Part shown: piece by piece, positions 48,147 to 60,350 of the stretch
Position numbering within the stretch: position 1 is the first letter of the stretch
How the letters are laid out: each line of letters opens with the position of its first letter
Assembly: GCA_009599575.1 (NCBI GenBank)
Contig: VWND01000010.1
Location: 1,259,843-1,323,842 of the forward strand
Length of the DNA stretch: 64,000 bases
Origin: Blumeriella jaapii
Lineage: Eukaryota > Ascomycota > Leotiomycetes > Helotiales > Drepanopezizaceae
Reading direction: 5' to 3'
Translations under genes and position numbers: made by a program
Notes under the pieces: model-generated
Seen by the model: the letters and a program-made list of their open reading frames with translations, nothing else
The model's database searches: none
Told to the model about the DNA's origin: nothing

Positions 48147-48548
48147 CTTTTCTGAATGAAACAGCAAGGGAGCTGAAAAACAAAGATTCGGTAGAAGTAT
48201 GTGTGGATATAGTTGCGCCGAATGTGGCGCTACGTTGTTCCGAGGCGCTAGGATCTCCAGGCATTTTGAGGGTGTCTCTTGCGTAACCACAACAACAACA
48301 TCATCCAATGTGACAATTCTTATGGTCTCGGTATCTCAACAATTCAAGTTGCATTTTCCGCCCGCCCGTCAAAGCACATTGATTATGGAGTATGTACGAT
48401 CAATTACCGACACGTGACATTCCACGTGACTGTTCGATCCAGCGGTTCTGGTTCTTCTGATCTCACATTTCGTCGTGGATAGTGTCGTTGCATTTCCCTC
48501 TTTCTACTCGCTGGGTTTCATCGGCTGACAGCACCCAGACGCTTCGAC
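48147..48548. promoter_or_regulatory. Divergent promoter between SF3B5 and the MYND-like gene
   Basis: About 400 bp separate the start codons of two divergent genes. Two CACGTGAC/CCACGTGAC motifs (near 48410 and 48422) lie about 10 bp apart on the MYND-gene side; CACGTG is the core of a bHLH (Cbf1-like) site. Confidence 0.6.
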
Positions 48549-49933
48549 ATGCAAATCCGATCTCATCAAATGCAAAATCTGTATCCATTCTCTTTCGACC
48601 GGCGTCTCCTAGCCGGCGATGCATTCAGAGAAGCCAAGATACGTTTAGAAAATACTCTGTTTTCAATAGAAAGACATTACTGCACCCCAGAAGCAGGTGT
48701 CCATACGGGACCACCCTCTTGCTTGCGATGCCAAACCAAGAAACGGGACATCCGAGGCGCCTACTACGACTACTATCTTTCCAATGACCAGCGAAGCTGG
48801 TACGCTGAGAATCCATCATACAAGCAAGAGATGGCCCGTCGTTTACAAGACCCAGATGTGTCACTGGATGAAATCCATAGATTCTTCAATGATGCCCTGC
48901 GGGAGCACCTAAGACAAGATTTGTCGACGGTTCAACCCACTGACAACAATACAATCGAAGATTTCAAGAGGAAGACCTCTGATCTGTTTGTGGACAGACA
49001 TCCGCGCTCTACGTCGGAGATCTTGTCCGCGTACCTCCAACACATCAGCATTATCACGGGTCACCAAGATGCTACAGAGTTTGTCAATGTCTTACAGCTG
49101 ACCACCACTCCGCAGGAGAGAGCGGAGGTATACATCCGATACTACTGTACCAGCGCCTGGAATGATCCGCCCATTGTCAAAACCTTCAAGGCAAAGTATG
49201 CCCGTATGTTCGAGTCGGGGGCTCCCCACGATGCCGTGCTTGCTTCTATGCGGCGAGAAGGTGAAGAGGCACAAGCGGCTAAGATTGCAGAGCTGCAAAG
49301 CAAGCTTAGTGATATCAAGATGGCGCAGAGCGCTTATTCAAAGAACAAGAAGAGGAAAGAGGAAAAGCGAGAACGATTCCAACGAACATTGAACAGGACG
49401 CCGAGTCCCATGACACAGAATTGCACGTATAGCGATTGCCCGGTCGAGATCAATCTTGCGGCTGGTACTGTGATCGAGTGTGCGATTTGTGAATGGGTTG
49501 ATCGAAAGGGTGGCGAGAGGGGCCGAGCGGTGTACTGCTCGACGAAGCATGCAGAGATGGATTTTGTGAGCTCACTTCGTTCGCTCGAAGCTTGAATGCA
49601 TGCTAATGGTGGGAAGGAGGCACACGATAGCCATGACCACAGATGCATGGCTGATCACTGCATATACGGTGCTGAAATTGGTCCTCCGAGTGATTCTAGT
49701 CTCAAGCCTGGAGTCTGTGAGTCTTGCTTGGAGGAGGATCATGTTACGTTCTGTTCTTGGCCTTGTTATCAGACGAATTATGTAAGTCTTCCATCTTTCG
49801 GGTTTCGATTCGCGGTTACTAAGTTATTTAGGCCGAGCACCAAGAGCGGGTGCTTGAGAGACGAGGGCATCATGGACACAAAAAGGAACTAGAGTTCTTC
49901 ACTCCTGCTGAGGATATGCAAATAATTTCGTGA
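48549..49933 (+). CDS. Uncharacterised protein with two Cys/His-rich MYND-like clusters
   Basis: Three exons, 48549-49565, 49617-49781 and 49832-49933 (introns 51 and 50 nt), 427 aa. I do not recognise the family. The N-terminal two thirds are charged and helical, with CLRCQTKKRDIRGAYYDYY near residue 58 and a basic coiled stretch near 265-290. The C-terminal third has two zinc-type clusters. The first is C-x4-C ... C-x2-C-x13-15-YCSTKHAEMDF, closed after splicing by a His-rich HDSHDHRC. The second is C-x4-C ... GVCESCLEEDHVTFCSWPC followed by NYAEHQ. The (W/Y)CS..C/H..x..W/F..H pattern recalls MYND fingers. The exons join in phase 0 and the second intron has a textbook GTAAGT..TTTAG. Function unknown; a protein-interaction role is a guess. 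Confidence 0.75.
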
Positions 49934-50174
49934 CTGTACAGTACAGCTTGTAATACAATGCCTCCCCAGTAGCTGAGGGGACCTGTAGCACTTGTATTAG
50001 CGTATGTATTTTGACCTTCGAGCAGTCTCTCCTTCAATCTCATTTTGCTCTGTTTTTGATATCCGGTGAAATAATGTTGGTACTGCTGTTGCTTTTGGCA
50101 TTTTATCGACTTCGCCTACCAATAAATGAAAGAAATATCTTAAATTTACTATAAGTTAACCTATATATAGCTGT

Positions 50175-50967
50175 TTAACACGGATAAAAAACCCCAGCAG
50201 CATTGGCATCCGGGCCAGCTCCCCATCTCACCACATCGCGTCGCCGCTCATAAGCATCCAGCTCCCTCAGTGCACTCGCATACTCCCACGCAGCCAGCAG
50301 ATGCTCTCCTTTCATCACAATCTCCCCCGTCGCGTTCCTCGACACGGCATCCAGAAACCTCACGAGCTCGGCGTTCCTATGCATGGCAAAGCTCTCCCCT
50401 AGAGCTTCCGGCACGCTTTCCTCATCTATCTGCGCTCTTTCGTCGTCCGTCTCGTGTTGTATGTTGGATGGTACAGGTGTCTCTTTACGTCTATTCTCAA
50501 GTGGCGCTGGCATCGTGTCTAAATCCAAAGGCCTGGGGTGTGGGAGCAGCGCGTTTTCGGTGTCTGCTTTACCAGCTGGGGCCGTCGCGAGCGTGTTGTG
50601 GACGGAGTGTGTCACGGCGGGGGTTTCAGAGGGTTGGATTGTGCCTGTCTGGTCTACAGCGTCGCCACATCTGACCGTTGTTGGCCTCGTTATAGACTGG
50701 CTCTGTGGTGCTCTGCTGCTGGTCCGCGAGGCTCTACTGCTGGTCCGCGAGGCTCTGCTGCTGGTCCGCGAGGCTCTGCTGCTGGTCCGCGAGAGTCGGA
50801 TGGGAGTTCTGGGGTCGTGGGAAATCTAGGTACATTGACGTTAGCAATTCTTTCAATCACTCAGTCATTCACTCATTTACAAACCGCATACATACAACCT
50901 CTCTCCCGTCCCGGATCGCGGTGGTTCCTCGTGTTGTCCTCGACACAATAGTATCCCGCATATCCAT
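50175..50967 (-). CDS. Novel small protein with RTSSRAS tandem repeats
   Basis: Proposed two exons, 50896-50967 and 50175-50825, across a 70-nt intron (GTATGT..CCTAG with a GCTAACG branch site), phase 0, 240 aa. I recognise no family. Exon 1 starts MDMRDTIVSR. Exon 2 opens with a basic Ser/Thr/Arg region that carries four 7-residue RTSSRAS copies (21-bp units at 50710-50793), then a Pro/Thr/Ala-rich middle, and an acidic to helical C-terminus (MHRNAELVRFLDAVSRN, LLAAWEYASALREL, AYERRRDVVRWGAGP). RTSSRAS is an R-x-x-S-like phosphosite pattern (inference). The whole of exon 2 is open for 217 codons. It faces the MYND-like gene tail to tail. Alternative: the start is a non-ATG or further upstream exon. 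Confidence 0.6.
50710..50793. repeat. 21-bp tandem repeat, four copies
   Basis: Four copies of GCTCTRCTGCTGGTCCGCGAG at 50710-50730, 50731-50751, 50752-50772 and 50773-50793. Only the second copy differs (A for G). The unit is 7 codons, so copy-number change keeps the frame. Confidence 0.95.
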
Positions 50968-52590
50968 ATCTGCACACGTAACACACCTGCCTCGAGAGTT
51001 TCGTGTATTTGAGTGGAAAGAAGACTACGAGTTTATGTCTTGTTTCTCGTCCTGGCTAAGATAGGGATGTATCTTATCGCATTCGAGAATTCAAGAGCAA
51101 AGCAAGTAGGAAGACATGTCTATTTCTATAATCACCCAACACCGCAGAATTAGATAGGTGGTCATCAAATTTCCACTCGTCGCTCAAGCCGCTCATGGGA
51201 TTGGGCTGGGATCGTCGATATTTGGAATGATTCTGTTTTGGGTGTTGGGCCGTGTCATGCCGCTACCCGCAAGAATTCCAAATACACACATAGATCACTT
51301 TACTACTTGCCACAGGGGCTCCTGACGGCGCTAATTATGTTAGAGTCGCGATAAGTAATACCAATGAGCTTGTTTACGGAATTGCGGAGTTGGGAAGTGA
51401 TCAGTGTAACGTTGCCTTAGATTTTGTTCGTTGCTTCGTAGATTTATATGTACAGCAAGTACTTTGGCATCCCGTTTGATGTCATTCAGGCCTATCTGTC
51501 GCTACATGCATCGACCAGTTGTACTGTAAATCGCATTTGATGTCATCCTGCCCTATCTGTCGGTGTGTATCGATCGAGACATCTCATACAGATTCTGGAA
51601 CCAAACCTTCTTTTTCTTGGGCTTGTTGCTTACCCCGTTCTTCTGAGGATATTTGTCATCAGTTCGTGGGCAATAACTTGAAGAAAGGTGTGCCTGGCGC
51701 CACGTCTGCAAATCGTTCTTTGCGCTTTGTTTTCACGGTCTTGATGGAGGTGGTGGAGCGTAGCAGTGGCTGTAATAGTAGAACAAAGCCCATGTACTGT
51801 ACTGTACGTATCGTACGTGCTCAATCTGGCCCGGTTCTCCTTCTTACCGCTGTTCTGTGCTTACACATTAAGCACTCAGTGTTCTCGTTCGCGGCGATGG
51901 CTTACATTCCTGTCGAGTTGCTGGAATACACCAGGGTTCAGATCACGTTTCTCTATCGTCTGGGCCGAACGTCCGGATTTGATTTCAGCACTGGATCGAT
52001 ATCGGTCGGTAGATTCCAGCCCTGGGCTATGTAGACATACTGCTCGGCCTTTCTCTCGATCCAAATGATCTTGTAATATTTGATAGAATGATTCTGCTAA
52101 ATCTGCTGGCCAGTCAGTGTAGAAGGTAGACTGCGTCAGTTGTCATGGCATGGGAGCTGTGGGCAACTTGTTGGAAGGGAATGGCAACTCTGCGAATAGC
52201 CATGTAAGCCGAGAGGATAAGTTGGCATCGATCACCCCAACAGCCAATTTGTTTAAGGCTTGATTCACTGCAGCATTCGAGGAGCAAGAGTGCTAGAGTG
52301 TCGGCCACTCGGTTGTCGACTACGAGGACGAGTCCTAGAAACTCTAATCCTCGTCTAAGATAATAAACAATGCCGCAGACGGCATACTTCACTCGATCGA
52401 AAGATAAACCCCAATGAAAGATATGCCGCTTTACTACAGTTCATATTATAACTCCCGGGTATACATCTTGACTTTCAAAGATACAGTTTCTCGAAATCGC
52501 TCCACGAACCGACCTCGAAGAGGGTGGGCATTCACGCACTGCAACCCAACGCCAACAAATCACTGTCCAGCACCCTTCCCATCATAAAAT
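50968..52590. other. Intergenic, no gene recognised
   Basis: Open frames are short and overlap on both strands. A TGTACTGTACTGTACGTA cluster lies near 51794. No RNA gene was noticed. Confidence 0.5.
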
Positions 52591-53408
52591 CTACAGCATG
52601 GAGAGCATGCTAGCAGCAGCGGCGAAACCAGTCAGCACCCAGACCATCAGGCTGTTGGCATTCACGTTTACGGCAGCACTCTTGCACGAGCCGGTCGCGC
52701 TTGCGGTCTTCTCGGCACCACCGGTGATGGCGACGTCGAAACGCAGATAGTCGGTCCCCGACAGCACGGTGCTGATGGAGGTCGAGGTCTTGGTCCCGTC
52801 GGCTTCGCCTTTAACAGTTGCAGTGCCTTGAGGGTGTCAGTTACGGTTCCGTGGCTCGACGAAGAGGATGTGAAGAGGGCATTGAGGAAGGGCTGTGCTT
52901 TCAGGGCTCTCAACTCCCATCTGTACCTACAAGTTGCTGCAGTGGTGGAGGCGAGAGAGCAAGACTCAATAATGGTGGCCTTGACCTCAACGCCCAGTGT
53001 ACTAGTGGTGATCGCGCTGGAGAGGCCATACGTGGATGGGCCGTTTGTCAACGTGGCGATCTAGTTTCACGGTGAGCTGCCGCACACAGCATGTTATCGT
53101 GGACCGACGAAGCGAGTGGAACTTACGGCGCCATTGGGGCCACAGGTCTCGGGCCCAGTGTCACTGGGACCTGCTGTGCACTGGAGTGCGAAGACGGTCC
53201 TGTCGCTGCAGGCTTCGACGATGGATGCCGCGTACTCGAAGTCGGGATCTGTGGAGTCTATGAACAGATTGATCGTCGGAGCTGTGTCGTTAGATTGGCG
53301 TGCTTGGAGGGCATGGTACGGGGCGGCATTCTCGAATCGAGGCGCGATGCCAGGACCGAAAAAGTCATTGAGACTGGGAACGTTTGCGGCGCCGATTGCA
53401 AGAGCCAT
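52591..53408 (-). CDS. Putative GPI-anchored cell-surface protein
   Basis: Three exons, 53127-53408, 52931-53060 and 52591-52826 (introns of 66 and 104 nt), 215 aa. Seen: TINLFIDSTDPD and EACSDRTVFALQCTAG in exon 1, then TLTNGPSTYGLSSAITTST, CSLASTTAATC, a spliced TCTATVKG and TGSCKSAA. A hydrophobic C-terminus (LMVWVLTGFAAAASMLSML) after a small-residue region fits a GPI signal. Family: a common ascomycete group of secreted proteins with this architecture, function unknown. Odd: the N-terminus (MALAIGAANVPSLNDFF) is a poor signal peptide, so the true first exon may lie upstream. The first join gives GPNGAIATLTNG and the second gives AATCTATV, both in phase. Odd-length exons rule out a simple intronless reading. 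Confidence 0.72.
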
Positions 53409-56276
53409 TGTATATGATCTTGGAGGAGTAGGAGCTGTGCAATAGAGAAAATCTGATGTAAATTGAGGGAGATCTAAGGTGCTCGACGGATGGAAATACG
53501 CCTGGCTTATATGTACAAGAACCTGCTGGTCTTCAGCTGCTTAATCTTGTCTTGTTCCGTTCCTGTGCCTCCTTTTCACTGCCACCTGTAACCTGATCCA
53601 GTTGAGAAACCTCGCTTGGAGCTCAGTATATCCGTTTTGGGCTTTTTGTGTCAGCCGCAGCTGTGAACAACCAACCGGTCAATTCCTACTCGCTTTTTCC
53701 CGAGCACTCATTTGATGAATGGCTACACGGTGTGTTATTTAAAGAACAAAAGCTGAATATTTTGTGCTTAAACCAAAAGCGGGTGAGATTTATGTCAACA
53801 CTCTTTAGCGCTGAGGAAGGCATGCCAAAGATTGGCTGGCGATACGGATATGGAACTTGTTCGCTTGGCAGACTCAGGACTTCTGCGTCAGAAGAACTGC
53901 CTGACAGTGCCATCGCGACTCGCAGGAATCTATATAGCTCTGGTGGGCACAGAAGCCGAAGTCGCTCAGAGAGTAATCTATTCTACTTCATTGCATGCAA
54001 ACCCCGAGAATCCAAGAGCCTCGCTAGTTCTTGTTTCCTCGACCGCTCCACGCAGAGCGACATCGTTGTGTCGGCTCTCAAGCTACTGAGCTTTTTTACC
54101 CGGGATTAATCAACATGGAATGGAATCTAGTGTAACCCCCCGCCTCTTCGTTTCTGGGGATCTGGGGAAGACGTATGCCAAGGCGCTTCTCTCTGGTCGG
54201 ATTGCCTCCCTTCTTTGTGAAGGGGGGGGGGGTCTGATGTATCACAAGGGAGGATGCAGATAGGGGAGATTGGAACTGTACATAAATTTGATCTCTTATA
54301 ATTGTAAAATATAAAGTAATATCTTGCACGACGTTTCTCCACGCCACTTCATCTGAGTTTACAGTGCCTTTACATATAGGTACTCATACCTACGACAGAT
54401 GTATATACTCCGAAATTTCATCTGAGTTTAAAGTCCCTTGGATCACTGCGTAGCTGTTCCTATGTAGTACCCCGACTACAAGCTCGTATACGTCGTCAAA
54501 AGATCGCCCGTATGCTGCCTGAAACTGTTCGAGAGATTTGTACAAGCTTTGACAACAGCTGCAGACCTGGCTAGAGACACCATGCTGGAGGAGCCGACGA
54601 CGTTATGTATCAGTTTTCACAAGTCTATTTGTGAATATTCGATCTGCTTGGTCAATGAATGGACGCAACACCTTCGACGTCGAGAACACGTCTAACACCA
54701 AGGACACCACCCAAATCCAAAATGGTCGAAAACCAGATTTCGATGTTGCGGTATCCGCAGCTAAAAAGGGCGCTTCTGGATTTTATATCTAGTCCCTGAT
54801 TGTTGGGATTCACACATAATTTACAAGCAAAGCCTATGCGCAAGCGAGCAATTTCCATGCCGACTCGTACGGTCGTGTTGGATTCCGTTGTACACTTTTG
54901 GTTCTGCTATCTTTACCCGACGAGGTTTTTGGGAAGTAAAGAAAGGCCTGCGTTTGCTCGCTTAGCCACAGAACATCTGCGGCACATCCCAGGTAGGTAC
55001 TGCAATATGCCACAGACGTAGCATCTCCTTTCATGGGCCATGTTCTAATATACTACACCTACAGTACTCCAGGGTCAGTTGCAACGTTGAGATTTCACTT
55101 GGGCTGGGGCGCTGTCACATTCCAGGTACTTTCGCCTTCTACATGTACATCCCAAACAACCGAGAATCAAATGCCACTTGCCAAAGCGACGCGAATCGCA
55201 ACGGGTATCCTCAAGTCGCCGGAAGCAGCTGCGCTTCTTGCTTGTCTCCAGATATACGAGCTAATGAAAAGCAAAAAAAAAACCAGGCCTCCCATCTAGA
55301 TTGCGTACCTTGGCCAACCTCGTTGCTGAATGCCGTTAAGCAGCTGATGCTGTTTTCGCATCGCACGCGGACCTGAACCAGGCTGTAAAATTGCTGTTAC
55401 AGGACCGACGGCATCTTGAAGAGCGGGTTCAAGAGCAACATCAGCTGCGTCAGACAGGAAGGAAAACCGATCCAGGACTGAGGCCAGCGCGTCAGAGACG
55501 GTCAGATCAAGCAACGCATGCATGCATGAAAAGCGAACTACGATCGATCGTAGGACAGCAACAACATCTCCCGTACAGCTTCGTGCATTGCAGTACTGCT
55601 TCCCGCTCTATAAGAAGAGCGTAATCAGCAGAGACGGACGAGAGTAAGTATGGAGATGCCGCGTTTTTGCCAAAGAATGCATGCACCCTATACAGAGGCG
55701 AAAGGAAAGCATTGTATGTGCATACCACACGAGAATGGCGGGGATGGGACTGTAAGCACCCAGCGTATTCACAAGCAAATATCCGATATGTCCCCGTTCC
55801 TCAAGCAGGTACTGTAGGTAAACGAGAATTGGGTTTCCCTAGCTCTATCCATATGCCAGCATTGCGAGGAATCCGAGATGTTTGAATATCATTCGCTTAC
55901 GGCATACAGTACAGCATGTACCTCCCAGCGAAGCACTGAGCTAAATACACCACACGCGTTCCAACTTCGTGCAGCGCGAAATCCAACGGACAGGTTCAAA
56001 CGGAACGGAAGAGAATAGGAAAAGAAAGAAAAGAGCGGGAAGGAAAAAACTGTATTGTCACTGGTATCAATCAATCAAAACATGCTGCTCGCTCGTGCCT
56101 CCGATCGCTACCCCTGCCCCCACTCTCAACTACTCATCTTCACTTCTGAACCAAGCAAGGCCTAGCTAGAACAACAAACCAAAAACAAGAAAACAAGAGA
56201 TACCATTTTCCAAACAAAAGAAAAGATATCGTCCTTAATCGGAATCCCCCCCATGTCTCCTTCGGAGCCATTGCAC
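53409..56276. other. Intergenic, no gene recognised
   Basis: A 153-codon plus-strand frame (53648-54109) lacks an ATG at its start and any family likeness. A run of 10 G lies near 54225-54234. A direct repeat CATCTGAGTTTA occurs at about 54349 and 54420. Nothing else supports a gene. Confidence 0.5.
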
Positions 56277-58012
56277 CTAGAACCTGTAATTCGGCTCCTT
56301 GATCTGCACCCTCTTCTCATCCCCACTGTGCTCGTCTTCCTTGGGCGTCTCCTTGAAGCCCGGGTGATACGGCTCGATGCCTAGCCTGTCTTTGAACTGA
56401 TCTGTCGCGGCACCGTGTCGGTCTTGGGGGAATGGCGGGTTGTGCGCCGCTTCGTCTTCTGGATCTGAGAATGGGTTCTCGTCATCGGAGCCCGGGGAAG
56501 GGTTAGCCGGCGGAGCAAATGATTCGTTCGCTGGCGAAGTTACCTCGCCACCACTGCTCAGCCCAGTGGCCTTCCTCGCGTTCAAGAGGCCGCGCTGGTG
56601 CCGGCTGAGAGCTTTGTTCAGCAGCTCGTTCGTCTCGATCAGGGTCTCCATCGTTTCGTTGTCCGGGCTCGGGTGCTCGGCGATCATGTACGCCTGCACG
56701 CTCCGGCTGGCGCTCTGGCAGCGGTCGGCGAATTCGCGGACGAGCTCGCTGGCGAGAAGTTCCGAGGGAGGGGTCGATTGCACGACTTGCGAGAGCAAAG
56801 TAGCGGACGTGCGAGCTTCTTCGATGCGGGATGCGAGTTCTCGGGGGGCTGGCAGCTTGCGCGAGGAGTGACTGCGGGAAAAGTAGTTTTGGTGGCTTAG
56901 TGGTTGTTGTTGGGCAGCAGAGGCGGGTGGATACAGGGGTCGCGACTCTTGAGGGCCCTGTGAACGGGTTAGCTAGCTAGCCCTCTCTGTTAACACTGGC
57001 AGATGGGCACCAACGTGTATCCTGTTCATTTTGTCACACTCCTTCTTCCACATCTCGTTCAGCAAAGCCAACCCCTCGTCATTGCTCTTCGTGCGGCCGA
57101 AGTTGTCGAGCGTCTCCATCAGCAGCTGCTTCACACTCAGGTCCTTCCCCCCTCTCGCCAGGTCCTTGATAGTCTGTACGAATTTGGCATCGATGTTCCG
57201 GGTGAACGTCCTGCCCGGGTTGTCGGCCAGAATGCGGATCAGCATGATGCTGTTGTATTGCACGTAAGGCGTTGCGTAGTTGTTGCCGGACAGGAACTTG
57301 CGGATCAAGGCGCAAGCTTCTCTGGCGGCCGTGGGAGAGGACTCGCAGGCTTCGACGATGCTAGGGAGATAGAGAACTTCTTCACCCTGCTGTTCAAATT
57401 AGCCTTGGTGCGTCTCTGGGGGACGGGGAGAAGACGTACTGTGCCTTGCGAGGCCCCAGATTCGCAGAAGAGTCGCTGGAAATCGTCAGCTTCGTTCTCT
57501 CCACATCACGAACGCTCCGCAACTCACCACATTGCGGATCGCATTTGCTTCAGGCGTATCGAGGACTATCTCGGGGGATCTGTCGACGGGCCCATGATGG
57601 GTATTCGCTACCCATGGCGCTGTTAGCCACTACGCGCCGAGCGTGGACGGGTCTGTTTTGCGTGCTCACCCTTGCGCCGGATGGAGCCCAGCACCCGGTT
57701 GATGCCCATGTTCTTCACGCCTTTCATCTCTTCGTTGTGGTGGTCTGCGGTCGGTGCGGTGGTCGCTGTCGCGCTGGTGTGGAATGTGGGATGCAGCAGG
57801 CTGTCCTGGAAGGCGAGCTCGTAGGTGTATCGTTTGGAGGGAGTAGCAGCGCCACACTGCAATTTGAAGCGCGGTGGTTGTGATGGGTGCGATGAGTGCG
57901 ATGCTTGCGATGGTTGTGATAGATGTGGTGGTGGTGGTTGTTGTTGTTGTTGTTGTTGTAGCTGCTGCTGGTGCTGGTGCGTTGCCGTTCCCGTGGCGGT
58001 GCCGCCTTTCAT
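56277..58012 (-). CDS. VHS/GAT-domain vesicle-trafficking adaptor
   Basis: Five exons, 57670-58012, 57528-57619, 57440-57475, 57015-57389 and 56277-56957, 508 aa. Family: VHS-GAT proteins (Lsb5/GGA/Tom1 relatives) bind membrane-protein cargo, ubiquitin and endocytic partners at endosomes or the cortex. Seen: a VHS-like helical region (EANAIRNV, RLFCESGASQGT, EEVLYLPSIVEACESS, LIRKFLSGNNYATPYVQYN, IMLIRILADNPGRTF, SVKQLLMETLDNF), then a GAT-type three-helix region (SRIEEARTSATLLSQVVQ, ADRCQSASRSVQAYM, LIETNELLNKALSRHQ), then an acidic disordered end with NPFSDPEDE. Exon 3 is 36 nt. Start: ATG 58012 adds a Gln-rich leader with a 7-Gln run; ATG 57727 (MKGVKNMGINRVLG) gives 413 aa and looks more like the family start. 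The joins recreate RRKAPWVANTHHG and DKMNRIHGPQESR. Confidence 0.8.
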
Positions 58013-60317
58013 GGCGAGGATCACTTCTTGTTACTTACCTACCAGTAGTATTTATTGCCTTCAACCCTTTCTATTTTTGACTCTCGCGCCGGCCCCTTTC
58101 GTCAGGTCCCTTGGTCAGTTCAGCATGTACTGTATGGACAGACAGTCCTTTTCTCTCGCTCAAAGATGCTGCGGTCAGATGGGCGGTTATCCAGTACAGT
58201 ACAGCCACGTTCATATAGCTTTCATCCATTGATATATCTCAATGCAAATCAGATCCTGTCTACTGATCCGTCGTCGTAATATCTCGGCCTCTTCCTGTTG
58301 GCCAAGACGGATCTGCTGCTGCGCTGCCCTGGTCGCTTCCCGGCTCCCCCTATCATCTTCTGTCCCTCTCTTTCAAGCTTTCCAATCTGTTTGATTTCCA
58401 ACGCCGCATGTGGGGGAGAACGCGCGGAAGCTTGCTCAAGGTGTTGAAACGTGAAGCAGATCGATCTTTTGAGCGCTCTGACAACACTAACACGGTAAGG
58501 GGCTGCGAAGAGTCGTTCTCTCGTTTTCCTCCTGCTCTTCGTACTCTGCTGTATGTACGTACTTCTGTTTCCCATCTCACCGTCGAGGGAGGCGGGTTCC
58601 TACGAAGGATGGGCCAGTGGGTTTCGTGCTTTACTCCTGCTAGGAGCATTATGTATTCGGAATTGTGGGACTTTTCGCATGAATTCTTTGATCACTCGGG
58701 GTTATTATTATCTGACTCCGTTCTTCCTTCGACAGTCGCCGCTGCATGTGGTAGTTCCTTGCAGTACCTGGTGTTGTTGTGGTTGTTGTGGTTGTTGTTG
58801 TTGTCGTCGTCGTTGATGTTGTCATTGTTGACTCATCTCTCAAGTACAATCTTTTCATCTTCCCGGGATCACTATGATCGTTTTCCCTTTGCGTATACAG
58901 ATCTTCCGCAAGTGTTCTTTGTTCGGGATGTCGAACGGTTTGGAGCCGCAGGGGAGGCGTTGATCTCGCCAGGATCTCCCCTTTCTCTGACTGAGGGATG
59001 AAGAGAGGGTTACGTACCACGAAACGCCAAAGTGGGATGAGGGTGTGGCATAAATCTGATGTTGTTTCTTGTTGTCTTTTCCCTGCTTGTCTGCCTCGGT
59101 CCCCGAGATACTGTACTTACGCAAGCCCTTTTCCTCGTTCATTGCGCGTCACCTCTTCTTCTGTGAGCTTTCTACTGTAGATACTGGATGGATATACTGG
59201 ATAGGAGGTCGTCATCAAGGCACTATGCAACTGCTGTTGCCTTCAGACGCGACGCCGGTCTGATAAACACTGCAGAAATCCAAGTAACGAACTGCTCTTG
59301 TACTACGCATCAAAAATGTTCTATCGAACAACACCGTATATGTGACAGCTGAGCTTTCATTTCCCTTGCAATCCTCGTCACGTGCATCGTCACTTGTTGC
59401 TCTTCGTCTAGTTACGCCTACAACCTTCAAATCAATAATACGTTACATTTGCCGCAATCTACAGCTTCACCAAACATATCCGACTGACGAAGATATTAGA
59501 GTAACATTATCTAGCCTTCAAGTCCATTACATTTACGGCATCGACCTGTTTGATGAATTGTTTACCTATGTCGGTTCGCTACAGGCGTACAGGACAGCTA
59601 GTAGCAAATATTCTCTCATCTAGACTCTGTCTGATCGGGCACGGTAACTGCCGGTACCTGCCAGAGATACAGGTAAGTCCAAGCCTCGTCGAATGCTTAC
59701 AGCAAACAGCTCTAGTTCCAGTGCATGCGGGGATGCGCACCCAGTAGCATCTGTGTATTAATGCTTACTTCAAGAATCTCAAAGCTACGGACGGTATGTA
59801 CCTGTGGGTAGCGTCGAAAAAAGTTCCAAACTTTATAGAAGTTTTATAGAATGCATTTGCACTTCCCCACCCGTAAGCCCGGCAGGGTCTCGGTACAGTA
59901 CGCATGTACGGAGGTAAGCTGCGTCGCATATATGAAAATCACCATTGTTATCACCTTCGCCTCTGCGAAAGATGGAGCATCGAATGTCGAAACAAAAGTG
60001 GAGCAAAATTCCGTTTCAGATAACACTGGCCAATTGATCGAAGTTGGCGATACAGTACAGGGTACGATGATGATGATGATCATGATTGTGTTTAACGGCA
60101 AAAGGGGCAAAGCCAGCTCAGCCTTCGTAGGGCATAGGACGTGCTAAGCTGGGGATTTTGATGTCTAAGAAACCCTCGAGAAAGCAGTTACGTGAAAAGT
60201 AAATTGCTTGGCCAATAGGCTCGTTACTTACAGTAAGCCCCTTTCTTTTTACAGGCGGAATGGTTTTTATGGTGATTGTGAAATGATTTTCGATGGTTTC
60301 AAACATTACAACGTAAC

Positions 60318-60350
60318 AGTGGGGCCTTCCCACAATATCCTGCAGGCACT
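60318..60350. repeat. Diverged relative of the 39-kb hairpin element
   Basis: AGTGGGGCCTTCCCACA followed by ATCCTGCAGGCACT aligns with 39052-39087 at about 31 of 36 positions. The right arm of the hairpin is not conserved here, so this is a partial or decayed copy. Confidence 0.65.

Noticed and set aside
53648..54109. 153-codon plus-strand open frame
   Set aside because: It begins with a non-ATG codon, shows no family likeness, and the minus strand is also partly open here.
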